NCBI RefSeq assembly: GCF_900142295.1
Contig: NZ_FSRL01000001.1
Location: 2,604,001 to 2,668,000, forward strand
Origin: Vannielia litorea
Lineage (GTDB): Bacteria; Pseudomonadota; Alphaproteobacteria; Rhodobacterales; Rhodobacteraceae
Direction: 5' to 3'
DNA length: 64,000 bases
Part shown: in pieces, positions 52,164 to 60,788 of the stretch
Numbering within the stretch: the first letter of the stretch is position 1
Layout of the letters: every line of letters begins with the position of its first letter
Notes under the pieces: generated by a model
The model's input: only the letters and a program-made list of their open reading frames with translations
Told to the model about the DNA's origin: nothing
Database searches by the model: none
Made by a program: the position numbers and the translations under genes

Positions 52164-52187
52164 GGGCCGGGGTGAGGGCCGGGGTGA
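52155..52187 (+). repeat. 12-bp tandem repeat containing the map stop codon
   Basis: CCGGGGTGA, then GGGCCGGGGTGA twice. The period of 12 keeps the frame, so TGA codons at 52161, 52173 and 52185 are all in frame with map. Confidence 0.95.
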
Positions 52188-52200
52188 GCCCCTCGGGTCG

Positions 52201-53442
52201 TCAGGCCTCGGCGGGCAGGACGGGAAGCGAGAGGGTGAAGCGCGTCACGCCGCCCTCGCAATCGACAGCGATCCGCCCGCCGTGGGCCGTGGCGATGGAG
52301 GCGGCGATGTAGAGCCCGAGCCCCAGGCCCTCGCCGCGCTCCTCGGAGCCGCGCTCGAAGGGCTTGAACAGCCGCTCGCGCACGGATTCGGGCACCTCCT
52401 CGCCGTGGTTGGAGACGGTGATGAGGGTCACGCCGCCTTCGACGGTGCCGTGCAGCTCCACGGGCGTGCCGGGCAGGCTGTGGCGCGCCGCGTTGGACAG
52501 GAGGTTGGACACCGCCTGGGCCACCCGCGCGGGATCGCAGCTCACCGGCCGGTCGAAGGCGAGATCGAGCCGGATCTCCTGCTCGGGCGTGGCGGCGCGA
52601 ATCTCCTCGACCACTTCGGTGATCGCCTGCGCCAGCGGCGCGTCGGGCACCGCGCTGATGCGGAGGCCCCCGCCCAGCCGGTTCTTGGCGTGCAGCATGA
52701 TGTTTTCGATCAGGTCGTTCATCCGGCGCACCGTGGCGCGCATGAGCGACAGCAGGGTGTTGCCCCGGTCGCTCAGCGGTTCGTGCCCGAGTTGCCGCAG
52801 CCCCGCCTCGAAGGCGGCCACCGGGTTGCGCAGGTCGTGGCCCAGCACCGCCACGAACTCCTCCTGAAGCCGGGCGAGCCTGCGCTCGTTCTCCACCAGC
52901 TCCTCCTGCGCGCTCAGGCGTTCCTCGGTCTCCAGGCTGCGCCCGATGAGATCGGCGAACATCTCCAGCATCGCCACCGCCCGCGGGTGCTTGATGTTGC
53001 GCGGCACCGTATCAATGGCGCAGAGGGTGCCGAAAAAGGTGCCGTCGCTGCGCAGGATCGGGATGGAGGCATAGCTGACGATGCCGAATTTCATCGCGAT
53101 GGGGTGGTTGCGGTAGACATCGTCGGTGGCGACGTCGTTGAACAGCACCTTCTGGGCGCTCTCCCGCACCGATTGGCAGAAGGTGGACTGGATCTCGATC
53201 TCGTCGCCCGAGGCGAGGCCGAAGTTGACCTCGTCGACGGTGCGGCAGGCCACCCAGCGATCGGCGGTGACACGGGCCACGGCGGCGAAGCGCGTGTCGG
53301 TCGCCAGCATGACGGTTTCGAGGATGGTGCCGACGAGCTCGCTGGAGGCGAGCATTTCGATATCCGACTGGAAGTCGTGATTTCCGGCCTGAAACACCGA
53401 ATGGTCCTGCATGATCGCAGACCGTTGTACCGCGTCGCTCAT
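52201..53442 (-). CDS. GAF-domain sensor histidine kinase
   Basis: 413 residues from ATG 53442. GAF domain about 35-175 (EIQSTFCQSVRESAQKVLFNDV, ASIPILRSDGTFFGTLCAID), short coiled coil, H-box with His202 (FVAVLGHDLRNPVAAFEAGL), then HATPase: N-box NLLSNAARHSLPG, G-boxes GEGLGLGLYIAASI. No membrane helices, so a cytosolic sensor, possibly of redox or light through a chromophore-type GAF (a Cys-Gln pair is at 89-90). No response regulator is adjacent; orphan kinase. Confidence 0.9.
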   Translation of the reverse strand: MSDAVQRSAIMQDHSVFQAGNHDFQSDIEMLASSELVGTILETVMLATDTRFAAVARVTADRWVACRTVDEVNFGLASGDEIEIQSTFCQSVRESAQKVLFNDVATDDVYRNHPIAMKFGIVSYASIPILRSDGTFFGTLCAIDTVPRNIKHPRAVAMLEMFADLIGRSLETEERLSAQEELVENERRLARLQEEFVAVLGHDLRNPVAAFEAGLRQLGHEPLSDRGNTLLSLMRATVRRMNDLIENIMLHAKNRLGGGLRISAVPDAPLAQAITEVVEEIRAATPEQEIRLDLAFDRPVSCDPARVAQAVSNLLSNAARHSLPGTPVELHGTVEGGVTLITVSNHGEEVPESVRERLFKPFERGSEERGEGLGLGLYIAASIATAHGGRIAVDCEGGVTRFTLSLPVLPAEA

Positions 53443-53535
53443 GGATCGCCCCGCTTTGAACCCGCCGAAAGGTTCCACAGGCCCGGAAAGAACTCAACTG
53501 CCTTCCGCCCCGGACCCGACGGCACCCCAAGAAGA

Positions 53536-53561
53536 AAGGGGCGCCCCGCGGGACGCCCCTT
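53536..53561 (-). terminator. Rho-independent terminator of rplY
   Basis: Minus strand AAGGGGCG, 10-nt loop, CGCCCCTT, then TCTTCTT. Starts 25 bp after the rplY stop. Confidence 0.85.
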
Positions 53562-53585
53562 GAAAGATCGGTCAGCGCCCGAGGA

Positions 53586-54236
53586 TCACTCCTCGGCCTG
53601 CTCCGTCGCCGGCACCTCGTCGGCGGCCACGTCTTCGGCTTCGTCGTCACCGCCCGAGGAGCGGAGGCCCGACGGGGCGGATATGTTGGCGATCACGAAG
53701 TCGCGGTCGATGGTGGGCCTGGTGCCCTGCGGCAGGGTGATCGAGGAGATCGTCACGGTGTCGCCGATGTCGAGGCCGGTCAGGTCCACGACCAGCTTTT
53801 CGGGGATGTCACCGGCGGTGACCATCAGCTCGACCTCGGGGCGCACCGCGTTCAGCACGCCGCCCTTCTTGAGGCCGGGGGCCGCGCCCTCGTTCTCGAA
53901 CTCGACGGGGATGAAGAGGTTGACGCGCGAGGTGCGCTTGAGGCGCATGAAGTCGACGTGCACGGGCAGGTCCTTCACCACGTCGCGCTGGACGCCGCGG
54001 CAGATCACGCGCACGTCTTCCTGGCCTTCGACCTTGAGGTTGAAGAGGGTCGACATGAAGCGACCGGCCCGCAGGGTGGTCAGAAGCTTGTTGAAGGGAA
54101 GGTTGATCGCCACCGGGTCGGCGCCGCCGCCGTAGACGATACCGGGAACCATGCCATCGCGCCGAGCCTGACGAGCGGCGCCCTTGCCTGTCCCCGTGCG
54201 TGCTTCGGCAATAAGATCAGGAATCTGACCAGCCAT
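53586..54236 (-). CDS. rplY: 50S ribosomal protein L25/Ctc
   Basis: 216 residues, the long Ctc/TL5 form: N-terminal 5S rRNA-binding beta-barrel ([29 protein letters not shown]) and C-terminal beta domain ([43 protein letters not shown]), ending in an acidic Ala/Glu/Asp tail typical of alphaproteobacteria. Own terminator downstream. Single-gene unit. Confidence 0.95.
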   Translation of the reverse strand: MAGQIPDLIAEARTGTGKGAARQARRDGMVPGIVYGGGADPVAINLPFNKLLTTLRAGRFMSTLFNLKVEGQEDVRVICRGVQRDVVKDLPVHVDFMRLKRTSRVNLFIPVEFENEGAAPGLKKGGVLNAVRPEVELMVTAGDIPEKLVVDLTGLDIGDTVTISSITLPQGTRPTIDRDFVIANISAPSGLRSSGGDDEAEDVAADEVPATEQAEE

Positions 54237-54361
54237 TTGATTTCTCCAAGGTTGAGGCGGACATCCTCCAAGGCTGTATGCCCGCGTGAAGGCGCTCCCT
54301 TAGAGGGGCAAGGGCCGTTTGGCAAGGGGATTCGGGGCGCGCGGGCGCTGCCGGCCCGGCG

Positions 54362-54727
54362 CTAGCGCGCGGGCGGCGGCTCCCAGAGTTCGACAGGATT
54401 GCCCTCGGGGTCGTGGATGCGGGCGAAGCGCCCGGTTTCGGGGGTGTCCCATTCGGCACGGGTCTCGGCGGCCAGGCCGGAGCGGGCGAGCTGGGCCAGC
54501 ATCGCATCGAGGTCGCGGACCCGGAAGTTGATCATCCATTGCTGCTCGGGCCGGCCGAAATAGGCGGTGTCCTGGTCGAAGGGCGTAAAGACCGTGGGGC
54601 CGGCGTTCTGGGTCCAGAGGCTCTCGGAGATCGGGTCGATCCCGAGGTGATCGCGATACCATGCCGCGAGCGCCTGCGGATCGCGCGCCCGGAAGAACAC
54701 CCCGCCGATCCCCGTGACCTTCTCCAT
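54362..54727 (-). CDS. VOC-family (glyoxalase/bleomycin-resistance type) protein
   Basis: 121 residues from ATG 54727 (MEKVTGIGGVFFRARDPQAL); the much longer frame upstream is antisense to the MFS gene. Two VOC half-units: FFRARDPQALAAWYRDHLGI with a His metal-ligand candidate, and MINFRVRDLDAMLAQLARSG ending RFARIHDPEGNPVELWEP (Glu ligand). Single-domain members are often lyases or binding proteins of unknown substrate. Confidence 0.85.
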   Translation of the reverse strand: MEKVTGIGGVFFRARDPQALAAWYRDHLGIDPISESLWTQNAGPTVFTPFDQDTAYFGRPEQQWMINFRVRDLDAMLAQLARSGLAAETRAEWDTPETGRFARIHDPEGNPVELWEPPPAR

Positions 54728-54868
54728 GGCGCCCTCCTCCAGCCCTGGCCGATCATGGCACAAAGGGGCCGCCGGGGCGATGGCTTGTTGCGGCGGGGGG
54801 GCGGCCGCGGGGGAACATCTGCGCTTTGGCGCTTGCTTCGGAGCGCGGGCCGTGATCGGGATTTGGCC

Positions 54869-56044
54869 ATGTCGCTCCTGCCCGCCATACGGCTCTCGCG
54901 CCGCACCCTGCCGCCCTTTGCGGCGGTGGGCATCTTCTGGGGCGCCTTCGCGGCCTACACGCCGCAGCTGAAGGCCGGGATCGGCGCGGATGACGGCACC
55001 TGGGGCCTGGTGCTGCTGGGCGCGGCGGTCGGCTCGATCTCGGCCATGTGGCTGGCGCCGCGCTTCGATGCGCGGTTCGGGCGGGCGGCGATGGCGCTGG
55101 GCTGCGGGCTGCTCGCGGCGCTGTTTCAGGCGCCGATGTGGGCGGAGGGCATCCTTGTCTTCACCGCCGCCATGGTGCTGGCGGGCGGCGCGGCGGGGCT
55201 GCTCGACGTGGTGATGAACGCGCGCCTCTCGGCCATCGAGGCCAGGACCGGCGCTTCGCTGATGAACCTCAACCACGCGACCTTTTCGCTGGCCTATGGC
55301 AGCGCGGCGCTGGTGGCGGGCCTGCTGCGCGACGGCGGCACCTCCCCGGCGGCCACCTTCGCGGGGCTCGGCCTGCTCGCCGCGGCCTTCGGGGTCATCG
55401 CGCTCCAGCGCGAGTTGCCGCCGCCGGTGCGGGGCGCCGTGAAACCGCCGCGCGTGACCCTGCCGCCGGTGGCCTTCTGGGGCGGGGCGATCATCCTGCT
55501 GGCCTTCCTCGCCGAACAGGCGACCGAGGCCTGGTCGGCGCTGCACATCGAGCGCACGCTCGGCGGCGGCGCGGCGGAAGGCGCGATCGGCCCGGCGATG
55601 CTGGGCTTTACCATGTGCGCGGGGCGGCTGGCCGGGCAGTTTGCCACGGCGCGGGTGTCGGAGGCGCGGATCACCCTGCTGGCGGCGTTGGTCACGGCGG
55701 CGGGCGCCCTGCTGGCCGCCCTGGCCCCGACGCCGCTGGTGGCCTACGCGGGCTTCGGCATCCTGGGCCTCGGCGTGTCGGTCATCGCGCCGATGGTCTT
55801 TGCCCTGGCGGGCCGGCTCTCGCCGGCCGAGTTGCGCCCGGCGGTGATCAGCCGGGCCGCGGTGATCGGCTACAGCGGCTTCTTCATCGGGCCGCCTCTG
55901 CTGGGTGCGATCTCGGAGCTGGCCGGGCTGCGGATGGCCTTTGTGGCCGTGGCACTGCTGGTTGCCCTGGCCCCGCTGCTGCTGATCCCGCTGCGCGCCT
56001 CGGCGCGGGGCACCGAGGCAGACGCGGGGGCGGAAGCGGGCTGA
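54869..56044 (+). CDS. MFS transporter
   Basis: 391 residues, about twelve membrane helices. ATG 54869 (MSLLPAIRLSRRTLPPFAAV). Conserved helix 1 segment FWGAFAAYTPQLKAGIGADDGTWG and helix 5 LLDVVMNARLSAIEARTGASLMN resemble YbjJ/fucose-permease-like MFS proteins. Stops 7 bp before the convergent lldD end. Substrate unknown. Confidence 0.82.
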   Translation: MSLLPAIRLSRRTLPPFAAVGIFWGAFAAYTPQLKAGIGADDGTWGLVLLGAAVGSISAMWLAPRFDARFGRAAMALGCGLLAALFQAPMWAEGILVFTAAMVLAGGAAGLLDVVMNARLSAIEARTGASLMNLNHATFSLAYGSAALVAGLLRDGGTSPAATFAGLGLLAAAFGVIALQRELPPPVRGAVKPPRVTLPPVAFWGGAIILLAFLAEQATEAWSALHIERTLGGGAAEGAIGPAMLGFTMCAGRLAGQFATARVSEARITLLAALVTAAGALLAALAPTPLVAYAGFGILGLGVSVIAPMVFALAGRLSPAELRPAVISRAAVIGYSGFFIGPPLLGAISELAGLRMAFVAVALLVALAPLLLIPLRASARGTEADAGAEAG

Positions 56045-56051
56045 GCCGGGC

Positions 56052-57218
56052 TCAGGCCTGCCAGCGGCCGCCGAAGTCTTCGGGCACGAGCAGCATGTCA
56101 CGCCCGAACTGGGAGGGGTTCTGCTTGCCGCAGAGGGCCATGGAGATATCCATCTCGCGTTGCAGCACTTCGAGTGCCTTCTCGACACCCTCCTGCCCCA
56201 TCGCCCCAAGACCATAGACATAGGCCCGGCCGATCATCGTGCCCTTGGCGCCCAGCGCCAGCGCCTTGAGGATGTCCTGGCCCGAGCGGATGCCGCTGTC
56301 GAGCCAGACCTCGGTTTTGGAGCCCACGCGCTCGACGATCTCGGGCAGCATGCGGATGCTGCTCAGCGCGCCGTCGAGCTGGCGGCCGCCGTGGTTGGAG
56401 ACCACGATCGCATCGGCCCCGAGCTTGGCGGCCTCCTCGGCATCGTCGCCGTCGAGAATGCCCTTGAGGATCACCTTGCCGCCCCATTGATCCATCAGCC
56501 GCTTGACCTTGTCCCAGTCCAGCGTCTGGTCGAAGTTCTGCGAGGTCCAGGCATGCAGCGAGCGGGTGTTGCCGACGCCCTTGGCGTGGCCGACGATGTT
56601 GCGGAACTCGCGGCGCGGGGTCTGCAGCATCTGCAGGCCCCAGCGCCACTTGGTGGCGAGGTCGAGCAGCACCGGGACCGAGAGCTTGGGCGGGGCGGTC
56701 AGACCGTTCTTCAGATCCTTGTGGCGCTGGCCGAGGATCTGCAGGTCGAGGGTGATGACCAGCGCCTCGCACTTGGCCTCCCTGGCCCGGCGCACGAGGT
56801 TGTCGGTGAAGTCGGTGTCCTTCTGGGTGTAGAGCTGGAACCAGAAGGGCGCGGAGGTGGCCTCGGCCACGTCCTCGATCGAGCAGATCGACATGGTGGA
56901 GAGCGTGAAGGGCACGCCGAACTTCTCGGCCGCCCTGGCCGCGAGGATCTCGCCGTCGGCGTGCTGCATGCCGCAGATGCCCACGGGCGCGAGCGCGGTG
57001 GGCAGGGCCACCTTGCGGCCGATCATGGTGCTCTCGGTGGAGCGGCCCGACATATCCACGGCGACGCGCTGGCGCAGGCGGATCTTGTCGAAATCCGAGG
57101 TGTTCTCGCGGAAGGTCTGCTCGGTCCAGCTGCCGCTTTCGCAGTAATCGTAGAACATCTTCGGCGCGCGGCGCTTGTGGATGCGCTTGAGGTCGTCGAT
57201 GCAGGTAATGACGGTCAT
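56052..57218 (-). CDS. lldD: FMN-dependent alpha-hydroxy acid dehydrogenase (L-lactate dehydrogenase type)
   Basis: 388-residue TIM-barrel flavoenzyme. FYDYCESGSWTEQTFREN near the N-terminus, ALAPVGICGMQHADGEILAARAAE, FWFQLYTQKD, VILKGILDGDDAEEAAKLGAD, and the catalytic SNHGGRQLDGALSS (His-x-x-Arg) are intact. It lacks a clear membrane-binding insertion but loop 4 is long. Oxidises L-lactate or a related 2-hydroxy acid. A decayed copy of residues 25-66 occurs at 60660-60788. Confidence 0.92.
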   Translation of the reverse strand: MTVITCIDDLKRIHKRRAPKMFYDYCESGSWTEQTFRENTSDFDKIRLRQRVAVDMSGRSTESTMIGRKVALPTALAPVGICGMQHADGEILAARAAEKFGVPFTLSTMSICSIEDVAEATSAPFWFQLYTQKDTDFTDNLVRRAREAKCEALVITLDLQILGQRHKDLKNGLTAPPKLSVPVLLDLATKWRWGLQMLQTPRREFRNIVGHAKGVGNTRSLHAWTSQNFDQTLDWDKVKRLMDQWGGKVILKGILDGDDAEEAAKLGADAIVVSNHGGRQLDGALSSIRMLPEIVERVGSKTEVWLDSGIRSGQDILKALALGAKGTMIGRAYVYGLGAMGQEGVEKALEVLQREMDISMALCGKQNPSQFGRDMLLVPEDFGGRWQA

Positions 57219-57383
57219 GATGCTGGCTCCCGGAGTGGTCAGGTTTGTTTACCAATCGTGAGGGAGGGAAGGCAAGCCGCACTCCGCCTGCCACAACGCG
57301 CCGGGGATCCGGCAAGCCTGCTATGGCCGCGCGGCACGGCGTCGGCTAAATCGGGTCCGGGGCAAGACGGAGACACCGGAGCA

Positions 57384-58082
57384 GTGATCAACATTGGCCG
57401 AAGCATTCGGGCCGCACTCCGCGGCAAACCTCCCTATCCTGCGATGCAGGGAGATGTCCTGGTCTTCGGGTCAGCGCCGGACCCCGTTGTGCCGCCGGAG
57501 TTACTGGAGGGGCATACGATCATCACGGCCAACGCGGCGCAGCTGTCGCTCGAAGCTCTTGGCGTCGAAGCCCCCCACATCACCTGCATGCGCTCAACCA
57601 TGGGCGACGGCAAGGCAACCAGTGCCGACAAGCTGAAACGGCTGGCGGGCCGCAGAACCGGGCATCTCGTCCTTTTCCCACTCCGCGAAGATCCACAGTG
57701 TGAGGTTCAGCGCCGCCTGCTTGCCGAGATCGGCTACACCTACGACACGCTGCAAGTCCTCCATCGGCTCGACGTCGGCACGATCTACAACAGCGTGCTG
57801 CATCCGGGCCCCGTGACGCTGCACAGGTCCTATGGACCCTCCATGGGGTTGCGCGCGGTCCTCCTTGCATTGGCCGCAGGCGCAAGCCGCGTGGCCGTGG
57901 CGGGCATTTCTTTCCGGTCAGGCGGGGCCTCCTATACGACCATGGACTATACCCGCATCCATGTGGATGCCGATCAGGGCATCTTCGCCCGGCTGCGCGA
58001 CCTCGGCCTGCCGGTCTTCGCCACCGACCGTGCCCTTTCGGAGGATACCGGGTTGCCGCTCTGGTCATCGGAACAGGGCTGA
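57384..58082 (+). CDS. Sialyltransferase-like (GT42/GT29-type) or DUF115-like protein
   Basis: 232 residues from GTG 57384 with CCGGAGCA upstream. Begins a Rossmann-like fold: GDVLVFGSAPDPVVPPELL, IITANAAQLSLEALGVEAPH. The later SYGPSMGLRAVLLALAAGA and VAVAGISFRSGGASYTTMDY resemble the nucleotide-sugar segments of GT42/GT29 sialyltransferases (S/T-G-x-x-A followed by hydrophobic-G-x-D/S-F). The tail-to-tail neighbour is a CMP-nonulosonate synthase, which would supply the donor. The assignment is pattern-based and could be a DUF115/MptE-like protein instead. Its last 109 bases overlap that gene. Confidence 0.55.
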   Translation: MINIGRSIRAALRGKPPYPAMQGDVLVFGSAPDPVVPPELLEGHTIITANAAQLSLEALGVEAPHITCMRSTMGDGKATSADKLKRLAGRRTGHLVLFPLREDPQCEVQRRLLAEIGYTYDTLQVLHRLDVGTIYNSVLHPGPVTLHRSYGPSMGLRAVLLALAAGASRVAVAGISFRSGGASYTTMDYTRIHVDADQGIFARLRDLGLPVFATDRALSEDTGLPLWSSEQG

Positions 58083-58834
58083 TAGGCGGGCTCTTGGGGT
58101 TCCACGAGGTGCTGGGCGACCACCTCCGGTCTTGGCTGCATCTCGATGAGCGCCTTCACCACGTCGAAATCATCCCTGTTGTTGATGTCGATCCCGGTGA
58201 TCGCGTCGCCGATGATCGGGAGCACCCGCTTGCCCATGTAGCCCGATCCCAACTTCGCCAGGTTCTCGTGGCGCAGGACGTCGAGATTGAAGACCTGGTA
58301 GGCCGTGGGAAACTCCGTCCGACGTATGACCGAACGGCCCTCCGGCCAGCCCGAGATGAGCGGCTCGAGAAAGCCCTCGTCGTTGATCGCGCAGAGCCGG
58401 GTTTCGGATGCGTTGACATGGCGCACCGAGTCCACATCGGGTCTCGCCTCGAGCAGGTCGATGGCCCGGCGCACATCCTCGACCTTGCGGAACGGGTTGG
58501 TGGGCTTCAGCCGCAGCCAGATGTCGGGCATCTCGATCCCGAACCGCGGCAGGTTGGCCTCCATGTCGGCGAGGATGTCCTCTTCCATGGCGGTGTCCGA
58601 ACTCGCCTCGGCCCCTCTCAGGTAGGGGCACTCGGCCCCGTAGTGCCGCCCGATCTCGGCATATTCCTCGGGATCCGTCGATAGGATCACCCGGTCGATA
58701 CCGAGGGCCTTGCCGAACGCAATGGCGTAGGCCAACAGAGGGTGCCCGGCGATGGGCAGGATGTTCTTGTGTGGCAAGCCGACCGATCCGGACCGGGCGG
58801 GAATGAAGGCGTAGACGGTGCTTTTTCGGGTCAT
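57974..58834 (-). CDS. CMP-nonulosonate (sialic/legionaminic acid) synthase-like cytidylyltransferase
   Basis: 286 residues from ATG 58834. Nucleotide-binding IPARSGSVGLPHKNI, ILSTDPEEYAEIGRHYG, ASSDTAMEEDIL, WLRLKPTNPFRKVEDVRRAIDLL and GIDINNRDDFDVVKAL match the NeuA family (CTP + nonulosonate to CMP-sugar). The core ends near residue 245; the last about 40 residues (EPQEPAYQPCSDDQSGN onward) are Arg/Ser-rich and largely encoded by sequence antisense to the neighbouring gene, suggesting loss of an original stop. No other nonulosonate biosynthesis genes are in the window. Confidence 0.85.
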   Translation of the reverse strand: MTRKSTVYAFIPARSGSVGLPHKNILPIAGHPLLAYAIAFGKALGIDRVILSTDPEEYAEIGRHYGAECPYLRGAEASSDTAMEEDILADMEANLPRFGIEMPDIWLRLKPTNPFRKVEDVRRAIDLLEARPDVDSVRHVNASETRLCAINDEGFLEPLISGWPEGRSVIRRTEFPTAYQVFNLDVLRHENLAKLGSGYMGKRVLPIIGDAITGIDINNRDDFDVVKALIEMQPRPEVVAQHLVEPQEPAYQPCSDDQSGNPVSSERARSVAKTGRPRSRSRAKMP

Positions 58835-59214
58835 GGAAAAAATCTCAGTGGTTGCTGAATATGATGTCGAGCGCCGCGAAGGTCGGTCGGGCTGCACGGA
58901 CGGGAAAAAATCACGAAAAATGAAAATAGTAAGTGCAAGGAGACGCTAGCCGGGATCGCTCTGGCAGATCAACCCCGGCACCTCCGCGCGAGTGCGCTGG
59001 CGCGGCATTTTCAGCCACCTGCGCGCCTTGGCTGAAGCCATCGATGTGAATCGCGATATGCTCGCGCCCGCGACGCTGACCCGAGCAAGCTCGCCAAGCC
59101 TGCGGTGTTCTCGCCGGTTGCACACCAGGGCAGCCCTCCGGCTGGGGCTGTTGCCCGGCGGCGAAGGGGGGTATCCCTCCGCAAAGAGCAAAGACCCGCG
59201 CGAAGGAGACCCCC
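58835..59214. other. 380-bp gap, no recognisable gene
   Basis: The left 90 bp are AT-rich (GAAAAAATC, AAAAATGAAAATAG) and probably hold the promoter of the cytidylyltransferase. The rest is GC-rich; open frames exist on both strands (for example 58992-59477 plus, 58946-59230 minus) but none has a ribosome-binding site or conserved motif. It may be decayed coding sequence. Confidence 0.5.
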
Positions 59215-60513
59215 ATGAGCATTCTTGCAAGAGCCACCTCGATTGTCGGGGGCACGGTTGCCCTGATGCGGCGGATCGGGGCGCCCAGGACCCAGGCGAT
59301 GGGGGGCAGGCCGGAGATTCCGGAGGCCAGGAAGCAGGGGCTGATGACCTTGAAGCTGCCCGCCGCCGAGGGCTGGAAGAACGGGCGTCTGCCGCGCTGC
59401 GCGCCGGGGCTGAAGGTGAACGCCTTCGCCGAGGGGCTGCAGCATCCGCGCTGGATCGAGGTGCTGCCCACGGGTGACGTGCTGGTGGCCGAGGCCCGCC
59501 CGGAGGCCGGGCCGCCGAAGTCGCTGATGGATCATGCCGCGCAGGTGACGATGCAGCGGATCAAGGCGGTCGGGCCCAGCGCCAACCGGGTGAGCCTGTG
59601 GCGCGATGCCGATGGCGACGGGGTGGCGGAGCACCGGGAGGTCTTTGTCGAGAACCAGCGCCAGCCCTTCGGCATGGCCGTGGTGGGCGAGACCTTCTAT
59701 CTCGGCAACACCGACGGGATCGTGGCCTTTCCCTTTCCGCCCGGCACCACCCGGCTCGACGAGAGCGCGGGCCGCCGGCTGGTGGAGTTCAAGCCCGGCG
59801 GCCACTGGACGCGGAGCCTGATCGTCTCGCCGGACGGCAGCAAAATCTACGCGGGCGTGGGCTCGCTCACCAACATCGCCGACGAGGGGATGGAGGTGGA
59901 GGAGGGCCGCGCCGCGATCTGGGAGCTGGACGTGGCCAGCGAGGAGGCCCGGATCTTTGCCACCGGGCTGCGCAACGCGGTGGGCACGGCCTTCGAGCCT
60001 TCCACCGGCGCGCTGTGGACGGTGGTCAACGAGCGTGACGGGCTGGGCGACGAGACCCCGCCCGACTACCTGACCAGCGTGGTGGATGGCGGCTTTTACG
60101 GCTGGCCCTATTGCTACTGGGACCGGATCGTGGACGACCGGGTGCCGCAAGATGCCGAGATGGTCGCCCGGGCGATCAAGCCCGATTACGCGCTGGGCGG
60201 CCACACCGCCTCGCTGGGGCTCTGCTGGATGCCCGAGGGCACGCTGCCCGGTTTCGGCGCGGGCATGGTGATCGGCCAGCACGGCTCGTGGAACCGCTCC
60301 AAGCTCTCGGGCTACAAGCTGCTCTTCGTGCCCTTCGAGAACGGCCGCCCCAGCGAGACCGAGCCGCCGCGCGACATCCTCTCGGGCTTCCTCTCCGACG
60401 ACGAGAAGCTGGCCTATGGCCGCCCGGTGGGCGTGTGCCTCGGGCCGGATGGCAAGTCGCTGCTGATGGCCGATGACGTGGGCGACGTGATCTGGCGGGT
60501 GACCGGCGCCTGA
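59215..60513 (+). CDS. PQQ-dependent sugar (sorbosone/aldose) dehydrogenase-like protein
   Basis: 432 residues, six-bladed beta-propeller of the soluble glucose/sorbosone dehydrogenase type. FAEGLQHPRWIEVLPTGDVL opens the first blade; RDADGDGVAE, RQPFGMAVVGETFYLGNTDG, FATGLRNAVGTAFEPSTGAL, the Ca/PQQ-proximal NERDGLGDETPPDYL and FYGWPYCYW, GQHGSWNRSKLSGYKLLF, and LMADDVGDVIWRV follow. AAGGAGA precedes ATG 59215. The N-terminus has a weak hydrophobic stretch (ATSIVGGTVALM), so export is uncertain. Confidence 0.85.
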   Translation: MSILARATSIVGGTVALMRRIGAPRTQAMGGRPEIPEARKQGLMTLKLPAAEGWKNGRLPRCAPGLKVNAFAEGLQHPRWIEVLPTGDVLVAEARPEAGPPKSLMDHAAQVTMQRIKAVGPSANRVSLWRDADGDGVAEHREVFVENQRQPFGMAVVGETFYLGNTDGIVAFPFPPGTTRLDESAGRRLVEFKPGGHWTRSLIVSPDGSKIYAGVGSLTNIADEGMEVEEGRAAIWELDVASEEARIFATGLRNAVGTAFEPSTGALWTVVNERDGLGDETPPDYLTSVVDGGFYGWPYCYWDRIVDDRVPQDAEMVARAIKPDYALGGHTASLGLCWMPEGTLPGFGAGMVIGQHGSWNRSKLSGYKLLFVPFENGRPSETEPPRDILSGFLSDDEKLAYGRPVGVCLGPDGKSLLMADDVGDVIWRVTGA

Positions 60514-60574
60514 GGCCGCGCGCGATGGCCCGACCCTTCTTCCGGGGCGGCGGTGCCCACCCCGGATCACCGCC

Positions 60575-60634
60575 ACGTCCCGCGACGATACCCAGGTCCT
60601 CGCCACCGCCCGCGCCACCGTCGAGGCCATTCCC
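60575..60634 (+). pseudogene. 5' fragment of the metallopeptidase gene
   Basis: Sixty bases match 61941-62000, the start of the intact metallopeptidase gene, at 53 positions, with an exact 30-base run. The start codon is ACG instead of ATG; conceptually TSRDDTQVLATARATVEAIP versus MPRDDTHFLATARATVEGMP. It stops being similar at about residue 20 and runs to a stop near 60662. A partial duplication, not a functional gene. Confidence 0.85.
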
Positions 60635-60659
60635 ATTCTTGCGGACCGCCGCTCGGTCG

Positions 60660-60788
60660 CCTAATCATCTCGCTCACCGTCGTGCGCCTCGACATGTCCA
60701 TCGCCACCTGCTGGCGCAGCCGGATCTTGTCGGGATCGCTTACATTTTCCCGAAACGTCTACTCCATCCACCTGCCGCTCTCGAAGTA
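60660..60788 (-). pseudogene. Decayed fragment of an lldD-like gene
   Basis: Minus-strand translation gives YFESGRWME, a TAG stop, then TFRENVSDPDKIRLRQQVAM. Thirty of 42 residues agree with lldD residues 25-66 (56052-57218). The stop replaces a Gln codon (CAG to TAG). Both ends are abrupt, next to the metallopeptidase fragment. Same orientation as intact lldD. Confidence 0.85.

Noticed and set aside
54728..56221. Extension of the VOC gene to 619 residues
   Set aside because: Antisense to the MFS gene; low-complexity Arg/Gln/Gly sequence.
56160..57383. N-terminal extension of the sialyltransferase-like gene
   Set aside because: Antisense to lldD; the GTG at 57384 has a suitable upstream site and begins the only conserved part.
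58992..59477. 161-residue open frame in the 58.8-59.2 kb gap
   Set aside because: Weakly gene-like start (RGIFSHLRALAEAIDVNRDM) but no ribosome-binding site and out of frame with the PQQ dehydrogenase it overlaps.
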